NCBI GenBank assembly: GCA_024276825.1
Contig: JAJRWI010000079.1
Span: 1 to 64,000 of the forward strand
Source of the DNA: an archaeon
GTDB lineage: Archaea > Asgardarchaeota > Thorarchaeia > Thorarchaeales > Thorarchaeaceae
DNA length: 64,000 nucleotides
Direction: 5' to 3'
In this document: positions 1-9,365 of the stretch, piece by piece
How positions within the stretch are numbered: position 1 is the stretch's first letter
Layout: each line of letters starts with the position of its first letter
Position numbers and translations under genes: made by a program
The notes under the pieces: generated by a model
What the model saw: the letters and a program-made list of their open reading frames with translations, nothing else
Told to the model about the DNA's origin: nothing
Database searches by the model: none

Positions 1-430
1 AGGATGCCAATGAGAGAATGCCTTCTTGAATGCGTGCTCCCCCTGAGTCGTTTAGACCAATGACTGGAGCACCCGCATCCATGGCAAGGTCCATTATCTT
101 GCAGATTTTCTCACCATACTTCTCACTTAGGGAGCCACCAAAGACAGTAAAGTCCTGACTGAATACAAAGACCTTGCGGCCATTGATTGTTCCAAAGCCA
201 GTGATCACACCATCGCCAAGGTACTTCTTGTCTTCCATGACAAAATCGGTACATCGATGAACAACAAACTCATCAATCTCTACAAATGAGCCAGGGTCGA
301 GAAGCTTCTCTATTCGCTCACGCGCGGTGTATTTTCCACGTTCATGCTGTCGTTTTATTCTCTCTTCGCCACCAGCGAGTTTGGCCTTTTCACGTAGCTC
401 TTTCAGCTTCTCAAATTTCTCATTGGTCAA
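1..430 (-). CDS. Acyl-CoA carboxylase carboxyltransferase subunit (propionyl-CoA carboxylase beta type), 3' end outside window
   Basis: Only the N-terminal ~143 residues are present. They read as the start of the biotin-dependent carboxyltransferase family: a charged helical start ([17 protein letters not shown]), [19 protein letters not shown], then [36 protein letters not shown] and [17 protein letters not shown], which is the oxyanion-hole region. The family moves carboxyl from biotin to propionyl- or acetyl-CoA, or works as a methylmalonyl-CoA decarboxylase alpha chain. I place the start at TTG 428-430 because an in-frame TGA precedes it directly and no earlier start is possible. The biotin ligase at 11671 and the methylmalonyl-CoA mutase operon at 16226-19702 favour propionyl-CoA carboxylation; this is inference. 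The gene continues beyond the left edge. Confidence 0.9.
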   Translation of the reverse strand, partial: MTNEKFEKLKELREKAKLAGGEERIKRQHERGKYTARERIEKLLDPGSFVEIDEFVVHRCTDFVMEDKKYLGDGVITGFGTINGRKVFVFSQDFTVFGGSLSEKYGEKICKIMDLAMDAGAPVIGLNDSGGARIQEGILSLAS

Positions 431-497
431 TCAATACACCTCTGCTCTAGCCATGCATGTCAACAAGACATCGATGATATGAACTTTCTGCTGTAAA

Positions 498-2555
498 TCA
501 CAGTGTTGCGGGAATGAACACCCCCACGTTAAAATCAATGCCTTTCGTTGTAGTATATACAAGACCAACATAGTCCAGTCGTTCGTGATGACCAATGGTG
601 GCTACACGTAGGGGATACCTGTAAACCCGGTCCAGTATCATCAATAGGCCATCAACGGTCTCAAAGTCCAGATTGGATGAACTAAGTTCATATAGCATTT
701 CAAGCAATCTTTTTCGCTCAGTTCTAAGAACCAGAAATGATGCGATTGCAAGTGCTGTCATAGTAGTTGCAAACAATAACAGGAATGAGGGTAAAACAAA
801 GTAGACATAGATGAGAATTATTGCAGAAGCCATTACCCAATTAGTCATGAATTTTCGCATTTTCACGGAACTGATCACTTCATCTTCATCCAGATTTCGA
901 CCCGCGTGGAAATCCTTGATTTTCTGCATCTTGTGATATATTGAGTTAAACGATGCTGTTATGATCCATTGCATCATTGAATATCGAGGTGGAGGAGTAG
1001 GATAGAGTATTTTTCCAATATCGCTAATCCCGCTCTCAGTTATTGACAATGAAACGAGGATCATCTCAAGATTTCCTCTAGTGAGTCCAAAGAACATGCG
1101 GCTTCTTCTATAATGTATCCACCACACAGACCCAATAATTATTACCAAAAGCCCAATTGCATGCATTAGCCGGGCCCCAACGATAAATGCATTATCTTTT
1201 GATCGCTCCATTATCACAAATAGCATGGTTGGAATCAAGAAGATTAATCCAGATACAGCAACATAGAATGAGTAGATGTCTTCCTCATAGACATCATTTG
1301 CATTCTTTTTCACACGCCTTACAAATCTCCGAATTGATGGGGGAAGGCTTGACTCATCGAGTTCGTCAGTGTTCACACGAGTTTTCAATTGTATCTGACT
1401 TGGGTCTATTGGCTGAGGACCTGCTCCGATGAAGTCATCCAGATTGACTGTTGGATCATCAAGAAGAGTCATTAGAGGAGTGAACATCAGGCGCACATCT
1501 GAAACTATATGATTGGCATTAGCGCGTCGTCCAAACAGGAGATCATCAAAGGCTGCTAGAACGAATGATAGTAGAATCAGGCCAAACAGTAGAGATAATG
1601 ACAATGACATTAGTGGTTGATAATATGATTCCAAGTAGAGAATCAACGAAACGGTGAATATCAGAAGCCCTCCATATGCAACACGATTGATCTTCACACG
1701 TTCATCAAACTCATGTTTAGACAATCGCCAATGGTGAGCGACTCGACTGAAACTGTGTTCTCTTGCCATGCTTGCAAAAAATATGAACTTAGAGTCAGTA
1801 GGAATTTCAATTATGGGGTTTTCAATAATCTTTATTCGCGATGCAACACGTTGAATTATATCCCCCATCAATCCATCTTGATTGAGGAGAGTTTCAATTG
1901 CTGTTCTTGCTGAAATATCGCCATCATTCTCCACCCGCTTCTTTAGACTGTCAAGAGTTTCATGAGTTGAGGATTCAAGGTTTTTTATCATTCTTTGAAT
2001 TTCATATTTCTTTTTATCTCTCCTCAACAAAAATGTTGGGCTGCAAGGAAGAAAGTCGACTAGAAGCAGTACTACAAATAGCTCTCCAAGTTCATTGACT
2101 ATGAAATAAATGGCCACTTCAATTGAACCCAAGGATGCTGTTGCAAGAACTATTGTGACAAAGACAAGTCCTATGAATACGAATGCAGAAACCCCCCGTG
2201 CAAGATACCCATATGAGAGGATGAATCCCACAAGAATGCCCATGTATGCTGCAAACATCAAATGATAAAGGTCATAGCTAAAATAGAATATGGGGTCCAA
2301 AGAATCAGGTGCGCCAGCCAGAAACCCAAATGCAATTATGAGAGTAATAGCAAAAGGAACAATAAATGGGGCAAGAAGAATGGTCTTCCAATGGCGATAT
2401 AGAAATGAAAACCTCTTGACTTGAAAGTTCACCCGCTTTTTTGCAATCAACACCGATACTGTCAGCGTGAGTAAGAGTGAAATTATCAATAATATGGGAA
2501 AAAGTGCTAATACATAAGAAGACACTTCTAGGGCCATTACTCTACACTGCATCAT
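498..2555 (-). CDS. Large polytopic membrane protein, unknown function
   Basis: A 685-residue protein with hydrophobic segments near residues 10-38, 55-78, 93-115, 122-150 and 155-170, then a soluble part of about 100 residues, a hydrophobic pair near 295-340, another soluble stretch, a pair near 430-480, and a final pair near 575-610 before a soluble C-terminus. The spacing of membrane pairs separated by cytoplasmic helical regions recalls the archaeal TadC/FlaJ-type platform proteins of type IV pilus systems, but I see no diagnostic motif and no pilus ATPase nearby, so this stays a weak guess. An alternative start is Met7. Upstream lies the divergent HTH gene at 2685, with an AT-rich shared promoter region. 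Confidence 0.7.
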   Translation of the reverse strand: MMQCRVMALEVSSYVLALFPILLIISLLLTLTVSVLIAKKRVNFQVKRFSFLYRHWKTILLAPFIVPFAITLIIAFGFLAGAPDSLDPIFYFSYDLYHLMFAAYMGILVGFILSYGYLARGVSAFVFIGLVFVTIVLATASLGSIEVAIYFIVNELGELFVVLLLVDFLPCSPTFLLRRDKKKYEIQRMIKNLESSTHETLDSLKKRVENDGDISARTAIETLLNQDGLMGDIIQRVASRIKIIENPIIEIPTDSKFIFFASMAREHSFSRVAHHWRLSKHEFDERVKINRVAYGGLLIFTVSLILYLESYYQPLMSLSLSLLFGLILLSFVLAAFDDLLFGRRANANHIVSDVRLMFTPLMTLLDDPTVNLDDFIGAGPQPIDPSQIQLKTRVNTDELDESSLPPSIRRFVRRVKKNANDVYEEDIYSFYVAVSGLIFLIPTMLFVIMERSKDNAFIVGARLMHAIGLLVIIIGSVWWIHYRRSRMFFGLTRGNLEMILVSLSITESGISDIGKILYPTPPPRYSMMQWIITASFNSIYHKMQKIKDFHAGRNLDEDEVISSVKMRKFMTNWVMASAIILIYVYFVLPSFLLLFATTMTALAIASFLVLRTERKRLLEMLYELSSSNLDFETVDGLLMILDRVYRYPLRVATIGHHERLDYVGLVYTTTKGIDFNVGVFIPATL

Positions 2556-2684
2556 TCAATGCTTGCTTTTCTAATATTATTTATTGTCGAAGTAAGCCAA
2601 TCTGTTTTTCATATTTATGTAGCCATATTTAAGTATACATAATAATGCTTATATGTTTTTATAGAATAATTAGCATGATTTGAA

Positions 2685-3002
2685 ATGTCATTCCCACTCA
2701 AACCACCCCCAAGAGTTCGAATAAGCTTTCCAGAAGCCATGTCCAAAATAGTAGAGATTCTTGCTGAAGGGAAGACAATGTCAGTTGCGACATTATCAAG
2801 GATAACTGGCATTGACAGAAGGACCGTGAGCAAGGTATTAGAAACCCTTAATGAGATTCAAAAATCATTACGGGATAAGGAGCTCTTGCTTGGCAAAGTG
2901 GGAAACACATACGCAGTTCAATTGATTCAACGAACTGCAGAGATCAAGAAGCGTATTTCAGAAACGAGTTCTAAGGTTTCTAAGCGAATAAGAAGGAGGT
3001 AA
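2685..3002 (+). CDS. Small winged-helix DNA-binding protein
   Basis: A 105-residue basic protein. Residues 16-85 look like a helix-turn-helix: FPEAMSKIVEILAEGKTMSV followed by ATLSRITGIDRRTVSKVLE, which has the helix-turn-recognition-helix pattern of archaeal transcription regulators, and then a wing-like stretch (LLLGKVGNTYAV). The C-terminus is a lysine/arginine-rich helix that could contact DNA or RNA. It is followed after 6 nt by a TTG-started membrane protein gene, so the two are probably co-transcribed; a GGAGGT ribosome site for the next gene sits at its own stop codon. Target unknown. Confidence 0.75.
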   Translation: MSFPLKPPPRVRISFPEAMSKIVEILAEGKTMSVATLSRITGIDRRTVSKVLETLNEIQKSLRDKELLLGKVGNTYAVQLIQRTAEIKKRISETSSKVSKRIRRR

Positions 3003-3008
3003 TACCTC

Positions 3009-3536
3009 TTGCGCAGAGTCATCAGCTATTCACTCCTTGTTATATTCCTGATTTCATCCATTATTCTTGAACATCTTCTGTGGCCGATTTATGGATGGTG
3101 TCTAATAATTCAGATTCAGTTTGTGCTTGTGATAAGCACTCTAGGCGAAAACATTGTGTCTTCACAAGGTTACTACACTTATACAAAGAAGAGGATGAAT
3201 GGACCATTTGCTAGAAACGTACCATTATGGATACCTATGATGTGGCTTACTGTGGTTCATGCGTCTTTTCTGATCCCGCTAGTGGTGGGTCTTGATGAGT
3301 TGACAGCTGTGATGCTTTCGGGGATTATTGCTTCAACCTTCGACTGGGCAATAATAGAGCCACTGATGAGTCGTGAGCTGCGTTTGTGGGAGTGGAGGAA
3401 AGTCGAAAAGGGATACTTCCATTTTGTGCCTGAGGAGATCAATAGATTTACTGCGCCATTTGGGAACTATCTCACGTGGTTCCTCTTTGTTGGAATGGCA
3501 AACTTCCTGCTGATCAGTATTGGAATGTTTGTTTGA
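3009..3536 (+). CDS. Small polytopic membrane protein
   Basis: A 175-residue protein with about four membrane segments (residues ~5-25, 30-48, 75-110 and 155-174). No family recognised. The start is TTG 3009, supported by GGAGGT at 2995-3000, eight bases upstream and overlapping the stop of the HTH gene. Tight coupling suggests that the pair forms one transcription unit and that the HTH protein may regulate or depend on this membrane protein; this is inference from position only. Confidence 0.65.
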   Translation: MRRVISYSLLVIFLISSIILEHLLWPIYGWCLIIQIQFVLVISTLGENIVSSQGYYTYTKKRMNGPFARNVPLWIPMMWLTVVHASFLIPLVVGLDELTAVMLSGIIASTFDWAIIEPLMSRELRLWEWRKVEKGYFHFVPEEINRFTAPFGNYLTWFLFVGMANFLLISIGMFV

Positions 3537-3665
3537 CTTGGCATGATACTGCTAATAACTGAACGATAGAATGAATACGTTTGGATTTAATTTATCTGCA
3601 AATTATGACTATTCAAAATCACTCAGTCTTGACATCTGCAAGCAGATTGAGCGGAGAGATGAAAC

Positions 3666-3839
3666 ATGTCAGAGAATATTAAGAAATTTGTAAGTGTAAT
3701 CGGCGGCAAACTTGATCTCACCTGTGACGAGTGTGGAGGAAGGATGCGTCCAGGCGGCCACTATCAATTGGACGTTGGGGACAAGTCATACCAGTTCTGC
3801 AGCGAAAAATGCATGGAAGCCTTCGAAGCCAAACATTAG
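3666..3839 (+). CDS. 57-residue TRASH-like zinc protein
   Basis: A short open frame starting ATG 3666 after a purine-rich GAGCGGAGAG leader and ending TAG 3837-3839. The protein has the pattern CDECGGRM near residues 20-27, then FCSEKCMEAF near residues 44-53. The spacing of the cysteine pairs and the aromatic residue before the second pair match TRASH/YHS-type treble-clef metal-binding domains, which act in metal sensing or as small metal-binding adaptors. The gene is followed at once by a strong hairpin terminator, which supports a real, independently transcribed gene. Function beyond metal binding is not evident. Confidence 0.7.
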   Translation: MSENIKKFVSVIGGKLDLTCDECGGRMRPGGHYQLDVGDKSYQFCSEKCMEAFEAKH

Positions 3840-3848
3840 AATGGAAAA

Positions 3849-3877
3849 GCTTCCGGGGATTGCAATCCCCTGGAAGC
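3849..3877 (+). terminator. Hairpin terminator after the 57-residue zinc protein
   Basis: GCTTCCGGGGATT pairs with AATCCCCTGGAAGC around a two-base GC loop, with one bulged base, and is followed by AATTTTCTT. It lies 10 bases after the stop of the TRASH-like gene. Confidence 0.7.
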
Positions 3878-3937
3878 AATTTTCTTAGTATTTTTCATGA
3901 CATTTCACAATTCCGACGAGGATTGATGATTCCATAT

Positions 3938-4426
3938 CTAGAAGGGGCGCAATGTCCAAATCCGACGAATTTCAAGTAGCAGTACAATTATCACTATCAC
4001 ACTTGTGGAGATAAATAAGACATCAGTGCCATCGATGGGGAGAGAGAAAAACCAGAGAGAATAGGCGGCCAGAACAAGTGAAACAAGAGACACAAGGAAG
4101 ACGAATCGAGGCATGAGATACTTGCCAATCTTAACAAACAGAGTCATAGATCCCACAAAGACTTCTTTCTGAACACGATATTCGCCATGATTGTCCTTCA
4201 CAACAATACCGCCTTCAACCAGTTTTGTGAGATGGTGTAAAGCAAGACTCGGACTTGATAAACTCAGCTCCCTAGAAACCTCTCGAACTCCCATTTTCCC
4301 CTTGGTCAGAAGCAGGGCATAAATGCTCATTGTCTTGCCCTGCAACAGGGCCTCAATCATTTCGCGTTCTGTCTTCTCTACCAATTCTGATTCCTCATAT
4401 AGAGCGGGGAGAATATGTCCCCGCAT
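3938..4426 (-). CDS. Winged-helix regulator with two C-terminal membrane helices
   Basis: A 162-residue protein. Residues ~15-100 form an ArsR/MarR-like winged helix: MSIYALLLTKGKMGVREVSR, ELSLSSPSLALHHLTKLVEG as the helix-turn-helix, and GGIVVKDNHGEYRV as the wing. Residues ~108-130 and ~137-152 are two membrane helices, so the DNA-binding part would be held at the inner face of the membrane. It is translationally coupled to the exported protein upstream: that gene's TAA overlaps this gene's ATG (TAATG). A sensor role for the membrane part or its partner is likely but unproven. Confidence 0.75.
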   Translation of the reverse strand: MRGHILPALYEESELVEKTEREMIEALLQGKTMSIYALLLTKGKMGVREVSRELSLSSPSLALHHLTKLVEGGIVVKDNHGEYRVQKEVFVGSMTLFVKIGKYLMPRFVFLVSLVSLVLAAYSLWFFSLPIDGTDVLFISTSVIVIIVLLLEIRRIWTLRPF

Positions 4427-5202
4427 TATGGAGGATGTGTGATGGTCGATGTTATTACATTGTACATTAGAGTCTTCGGTGCATCTAGGAGGCCGTTCTC
4501 AGTCAACCATTTGCCATTCTCAAAGTCATATTCGGAAACCTCAGGCCAGCCCCACTCAAGGAAATGGCCGGTCCATGTACCATTGAGAATGAATACCAAG
4601 TTTGAAGTTGCAAACGAGCCAATGTAGAAGAACGTGAGATCGTCAAAATAGATTTCAATAAAGAAGTCAAGGTCAGAATAATCGGGATGTTGTGGGTGTG
4701 ACTGGGCATCAGTCATTTGCCCAATGCCATCATCGACCAGTGCGCCACTTATGGAGTCCCAGTCATCATTTGTTATCTGTCCATAGCCTGTAAGATTTGC
4801 GAAATAGGGTGCAAATAGTAATTTTACATAGCATCCAGTATCGTTGCGGATCATATATAGCCCATCAACGTAGGCACCTTCATCATATGACTTGTAATAA
4901 TTTGTCAGCTCAACATTTACAAAGCTATTATTACAAGACCACATGAAGACAGCATTATCGCGCTTGCTGTTAATATATTGTGCAGCCAAGGGCCCATAGC
5001 CTCCAGCAGGAGGGTTCGTGGTGTTTGGGTTTGTGGGGCCTTGGGATGTCCAGAAGGCCACAATAATAAGACTAGAACCAACAATGAGGGCAACCATTAT
5101 GGCGGCGAAATAGGTGCGGTTCAGTCCTGAATTATACTCTTTCAAATTCTTCACCGCTTTTAATATGTAACAAAGGAATATGATTCTATGTTTCAAACGC
5201 AC
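4426..5202 (-). CDS. Membrane-anchored exported protein of unknown function
   Basis: A 258-residue protein with one N-terminal hydrophobic segment (AAIMVALIVGSSLIIVAFW, around residues 33-51) after a basic start, followed by an outside domain rich in Asn, Thr, Tyr and Trp with many N-glycosylation-type sequons. No catalytic motif is evident. Met26-28 region and the real start are uncertain because the first ~25 residues may be an upstream extension. It is followed by, and overlaps with, the membrane-tethered HTH gene, so the pair probably forms a small sensing unit. Confidence 0.6.
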   Translation of the reverse strand: MRLKHRIIFLCYILKAVKNLKEYNSGLNRTYFAAIMVALIVGSSLIIVAFWTSQGPTNPNTTNPPAGGYGPLAAQYINSKRDNAVFMWSCNNSFVNVELTNYYKSYDEGAYVDGLYMIRNDTGCYVKLLFAPYFANLTGYGQITNDDWDSISGALVDDGIGQMTDAQSHPQHPDYSDLDFFIEIYFDDLTFFYIGSFATSNLVFILNGTWTGHFLEWGWPEVSEYDFENGKWLTENGLLDAPKTLMYNVITSTITHPP

Positions 5203-5323
5203 ATGTTCAAGAGTTTGAACAGTAATTTTCAGTAGAATTCTGTAAACTTCTATGCCAGTTCTTGCGAAGGATTAAATTTGGATAATGAGAATATGAAGAG
5301 GCTAAAGTGGATGTTGTTATATC

Positions 5324-8300
5324 ATGAGTTCGAGTATGGAGGACGAATTGCACAAATGGATCAGGATAGTAGATGCACTAATAGAGTGGGCAATGATTGT
5401 GGATAGTAACAGCAGGATTGTCCATTGTAATAGTGCATTGGCAAGGGGGATTGGAGTTGCACAAGGAGAATTAATCGGATTAGGGTTGGGAAATATTCTA
5501 AGATTTGATTCAGGCGTTGAATTGCCGATCACATTGGTAGAGCCTTCCGAGTCAATTCAAGCAATAATAATGACAAGAGAGGGCACTGCTATTGAAACAG
5601 ACATAAGAAGCGCAAGAGTCCGAGAGGGCTATTCAGTTCTCATTCTTGAAACTCCAAAAGAAATGGAAATCCTACAAGTGTTAGATCAGGGTCTTAATGC
5701 AGCAGTAATTATCAATAATGAGAGATTAATAATTGATGCAAATCAAAGAATGGTTGATATGTTGAAATTGCATTCTAAGAGCGAATTAGTGGGTCATGAT
5801 ATTTTGGACTTCATTTCCAAGGATCATAAGGACAGGGTCATTAATGCTTTAGAAATGATGACGAGGGGAGAATCTGATAGTGGGGATTGGCTAGAGATGG
5901 GGATTGTTCGAGGCGATGGTTCTGACATGTTAATTGACATGAAACTAATGGAGAATAGGTCACCATCATCCTCGGATAGTAGATTAATCATTGCTGTTTT
6001 TCAAGACCACTCGGAAATAAGAACTGCTTTAAAAAGAGCTCAAGAAGAGATACATCTGGTCAGGTCGTATCTTGAAATTGCAGGAGTGATTTTCATTGCA
6101 CTAGATCGTAATGCAAAAATCACGTTCATTAACAGTAGAGGCTGTGATGTATTAGGGTATTCTTATGATGAATTGATTGGGAAGAGTTGGTTTGATTTTG
6201 TGCCAGCAAATGCAGTGGATGATGTAAGAAGAATGTTTCATAAGCTGATAAATGGAAAGGTGGAAGGAGTCCGACTAAGAAGAGAGATTGTGACTAAAGA
6301 GATGGGAAAACGACTGATTGAATGGAACACGGTCATTGTGAAAGATGAAAAGGGACTCATTCAAGGATTGATTTCTTCAGGTGAAGACATCACTGAGCTA
6401 ATTGAGGCTCAAAAAAAGCTTGAAGAATCAGAGAGAAAATACAGGTCCGTGATAGAACAGTCGCTCACTGGTATAGTGATAATAGCCAATGATGGAGAGA
6501 TTCTTTTTGGCAATCCAGCGATAGAGGCATTCTTAGGAATGCAAGAATTAAGCAGTCCCAGCACTAAGGAATATATGCAGAGAGTGATTCATCCAGAAGA
6601 CCTTGATAGATTTGAGCAGTTTGTCAGAACCTGTATGAGAGAAGGGAGTCATCAGTCTATTAGAATAAGGATAGACAACGAAGGTAGAAACATAAGGTGG
6701 CTAGAGTTAATTGGTAATAGAGTCAGTTTTCTACAGGAAGAAGTAGTTCAAATTGTCGCAATCGATATCACTCAAAACATGAAACTTGAGGAGGCAATGG
6801 ATCGCCAGAATCGTGCAATTGCGAGTATTGCTAATGCAACCATTAAGTTGAGCAACATTGAGGACATCGGGGAGAACCTTATCAGAGGGATAGTGAGTGC
6901 ATATGAGTTTGATGGAGGTGTACTACGCCTTTACAATCAAAAAAAGAAATGCTTTGAAGTTGCTAAAAGTATTGGAATGAATAGACATATTTTTGCAGAC
7001 AAGGTTCCATTGGATGATGAGATGTTTTTTACCGCATATGTCGCTAGAATGAGAAAGTCAGTTTTCAGTGAAGATATAGAAACGGACCCAGAGATTGAAA
7101 AGTATCGAAACAGACTTCGATCTATGGGGGTTCGTTCACTAGCGTCAATTCCAATCCTTGATGAACATAATGAGTTGTTGGCAATACTGAATCTATTCAA
7201 CAGAAAACCGAGGGAGTTTGTTCCAGATGACAAAAAATTCTTGAGGACTTTGGAAAGAGGGCTTTCAAATCTAATTCAAAGACTAATTATAGAAAGAGAG
7301 TTAATATTGAGTGAGGAACAGTTAAGGAGGGTAATGACGGATATCGATGAGGGAGTGATTATTGCAGAATTTGAAAACGGCTTGATATTTGCGAATGACA
7401 AGTTTCAGGAGATCATTGGATATGATGCGGAAGAGTTGGCCAAAATGACTCTAAGGGATGTTATTGTATCTGATGATTATGGATTGATTGAAGAAGAGAA
7501 TGTAAAGAGGGCAAATGGTGAGTCGTCGGTATTTAAATGTAGAATGGTGACCAAGAATGGTGAAATAAGAACTGTTCGTGTATCAGCAGTGCCTTTTAGA
7601 GACAAGGGGGGACAGATAATTGGGTCCATTTCAATTATCTCAGACCTCACTGGTCAAATAATTGCAGATGAGATGAGAAGAATTTCAGAACTCAAATTCA
7701 GAAAGTTCTTTGAGAATTTGCCAATTGGAGTTCAATTTATAGAATTTCGTGAACCAGACAGATTCTTTCTAGTAGATGTTAATCAAGCCGCAGTGCAAAT
7801 AATGAGTGAAAAATTGGAAAAGTTTGTTGGTACCAATTTGAAAGAAACAGTTCCCCCCAGTCATAAAGAGTTCTTGGAATATTATCTTCAAGTAATAGGA
7901 TCGGGAAAGCCTTGGCATGGTGAGAGAGTGATTGAAAGAAATGGAGAAGTTTCAGTCGCTATTGAGTCTCACGCCTTCTTGGTATTGCCCAACCTCTTAG
8001 CAGTGACAGTGATTGATATTACTGAAAGGGCAAGGACTAGACGGGAGATACAGAGGATGAATGAACAATTAGGCGAACTAGTTCAATTTCGGACTGCAGA
8101 ACTAGAAGAGGCAAACAGAGAATTGGAGGCATTTGCATATTCTGTTTCGCACGACCTTCGAGCACCTTTGAGAAGTGTTGATGGATTCAGCAAGGCAATA
8201 TTGGAAGACTATGAGACAATTCTTGATGAAACTGGCAAGGACTACTTACATAGACTGAGAGCTGCGGCTATTCGCATGGGGAAAATGATTGATGATATAT

Positions 8301-8782
8301 TGAGATTATCGCGGGTGACTCGGGTGACTCTAACCCGCGATAAGGTGAATTTGTCAAGAATTGTCAGAGAGATTATGGGAAGATTGCAAAATTCGGAGAG
8401 TGAACGACTAGTAAATGTTGTAATTGAGGAGGGGGCATTTGCAGTCTGTGATAAGAGGCTAATCACCATTGCCCTACAGAATTTGTTGGAAAATGCTTGG
8501 AAGTACACAAGAAAGACTAATGATGCAGTCATTCAATTTGGGCAAAGAGATGAGAATGGGCAGCGTGTATTCTTTGTCAAGGATAATGGCATAGGGTTTG
8601 ATATGAAATATGAAGACAGGTTGTTCACACCATTTCAAAGATTACATGCATTAGGTGACTTTGAGGGCACAGGAATTGGTCTGTCAATTGTCAAGCGCAT
8701 TATCAATAAGCACGGGGGAAGAATATGGGCAAGGAGTAGTATTGGGGATGGGACAACATTCTTTTTCACACTTTCTGAGTAA
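5324..8782 (+). CDS. Soluble multi-PAS/GAF histidine kinase
   Basis: A 1152-residue cytoplasmic sensor kinase with no membrane segments. Order of domains: PAS-like repeats at about 10-110, 120-240, 245-365 and 370-490, a GAF domain near 500-655, two more PAS repeats near 665-780 and 790-905, a coiled segment, a HisKA domain with SVSHDLRAPLRSVDGF (phospho-acceptor His about 943), and a HATPase with LQNLLENAWKYTRK, VKDNGIGFDMKY, LFTPFQRLH and GTGIGLSIVKRI. The H-box matches the phytochrome/bacteriophytochrome-type kinases. The GAF lacks an obvious chromophore cysteine, so a light sensor is not supported. It is followed by a stand-alone receiver and a receiver-kinase hybrid on the same strand. 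Confidence 0.93.
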   Translation: MSSSMEDELHKWIRIVDALIEWAMIVDSNSRIVHCNSALARGIGVAQGELIGLGLGNILRFDSGVELPITLVEPSESIQAIIMTREGTAIETDIRSARVREGYSVLILETPKEMEILQVLDQGLNAAVIINNERLIIDANQRMVDMLKLHSKSELVGHDILDFISKDHKDRVINALEMMTRGESDSGDWLEMGIVRGDGSDMLIDMKLMENRSPSSSDSRLIIAVFQDHSEIRTALKRAQEEIHLVRSYLEIAGVIFIALDRNAKITFINSRGCDVLGYSYDELIGKSWFDFVPANAVDDVRRMFHKLINGKVEGVRLRREIVTKEMGKRLIEWNTVIVKDEKGLIQGLISSGEDITELIEAQKKLEESERKYRSVIEQSLTGIVIIANDGEILFGNPAIEAFLGMQELSSPSTKEYMQRVIHPEDLDRFEQFVRTCMREGSHQSIRIRIDNEGRNIRWLELIGNRVSFLQEEVVQIVAIDITQNMKLEEAMDRQNRAIASIANATIKLSNIEDIGENLIRGIVSAYEFDGGVLRLYNQKKKCFEVAKSIGMNRHIFADKVPLDDEMFFTAYVARMRKSVFSEDIETDPEIEKYRNRLRSMGVRSLASIPILDEHNELLAILNLFNRKPREFVPDDKKFLRTLERGLSNLIQRLIIERELILSEEQLRRVMTDIDEGVIIAEFENGLIFANDKFQEIIGYDAEELAKMTLRDVIVSDDYGLIEEENVKRANGESSVFKCRMVTKNGEIRTVRVSAVPFRDKGGQIIGSISIISDLTGQIIADEMRRISELKFRKFFENLPIGVQFIEFREPDRFFLVDVNQAAVQIMSEKLEKFVGTNLKETVPPSHKEFLEYYLQVIGSGKPWHGERVIERNGEVSVAIESHAFLVLPNLLAVTVIDITERARTRREIQRMNEQLGELVQFRTAELEEANRELEAFAYSVSHDLRAPLRSVDGFSKAILEDYETILDETGKDYLHRLRAAAIRMGKMIDDILRLSRVTRVTLTRDKVNLSRIVREIMGRLQNSESERLVNVVIEEGAFAVCDKRLITIALQNLLENAWKYTRKTNDAVIQFGQRDENGQRVFFVKDNGIGFDMKYEDRLFTPFQRLHALGDFEGTGIGLSIVKRIINKHGGRIWARSSIGDGTTFFFTLSE

Positions 8783-8920
8783 TTTGACAGAATTCATTGC
8801 ATGCAAAAAATATACTAGGTTATGGGACAAATCTATGATGACACGACATTCTGATAGGGCACTACTAGTAACATATGTGCCAGGGTCCGAATGAACTTTG
8901 TAGTAAAGAAGGGAGATCTA

Positions 8921-9364
8921 TTGGAAGAGAAAACGATACTGCTAGTGGAAGATAATCAAGATGATGTCATACTAACAAAGCGTGCTCTAAAAAAAGCAAA
9001 CATTCTGAATAAAATAGTTGTATGCAGTGATGGAATAGAGGCCCTTGAATATCTGAGAGATGAGGGGGAGTTCAGCAATAAAGAAACTCAGGGCTATCCA
9101 GAGGTCATTCTACTCGATCTCAAAATGCCAAGGATGAGTGGTATTGAGTTTCTAAAAGAGATCAGGAATGACCCGAAATTGAGGTTCATCCCTGTAGTAA
9201 TACTCACCTCATCGAAGGAGGAGCAGGATGTAATAGAGAGTTATGACATGGGGGCCAACAGTTACATAAGAAAGCCTGTGGACTTTGATCAATTCGTAGC
9301 CGCAATTCAGACCTTGGGCCTATACTGGCTCGTTCTGAACATTGCCCCGAAGGGGGGAACGTGA
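8921..9364 (+). CDS. Stand-alone response regulator (Rcp1-like receiver)
   Basis: A 147-residue single receiver domain. ILLVEDNQDD supplies the acidic pocket, VILLDLKMPRMSG carries the phospho-acceptor (Asp66), VILTSS the conserved Thr/Ser and RKPVDF the Lys. The long loop and overall shape match the receivers that pair with phytochrome-like kinases. I chose TTG 8921 because GGGAG at 8911-8915 lies five bases upstream and the protein then begins directly at the first beta strand; ATG 8891 would add ten residues without a clear ribosome site. No output domain, so it probably shuttles phosphate or binds a protein target. Confidence 0.9.
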   Translation: MEEKTILLVEDNQDDVILTKRALKKANILNKIVVCSDGIEALEYLRDEGEFSNKETQGYPEVILLDLKMPRMSGIEFLKEIRNDPKLRFIPVVILTSSKEEQDVIESYDMGANSYIRKPVDFDQFVAAIQTLGLYWLVLNIAPKGGT

Positions 9365-9365
9365 A

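Noticed and set aside
498..2555. Archaellum/pilus FlaJ platform protein
   Set aside because: Membrane layout only; no family motif and no ATPase neighbour.
5324..8782. Phytochrome-type light sensor
   Set aside because: The kinase H-box and receiver look phytochrome-like, but no chromophore-binding Cys or PHY domain is visible in the GAF region.
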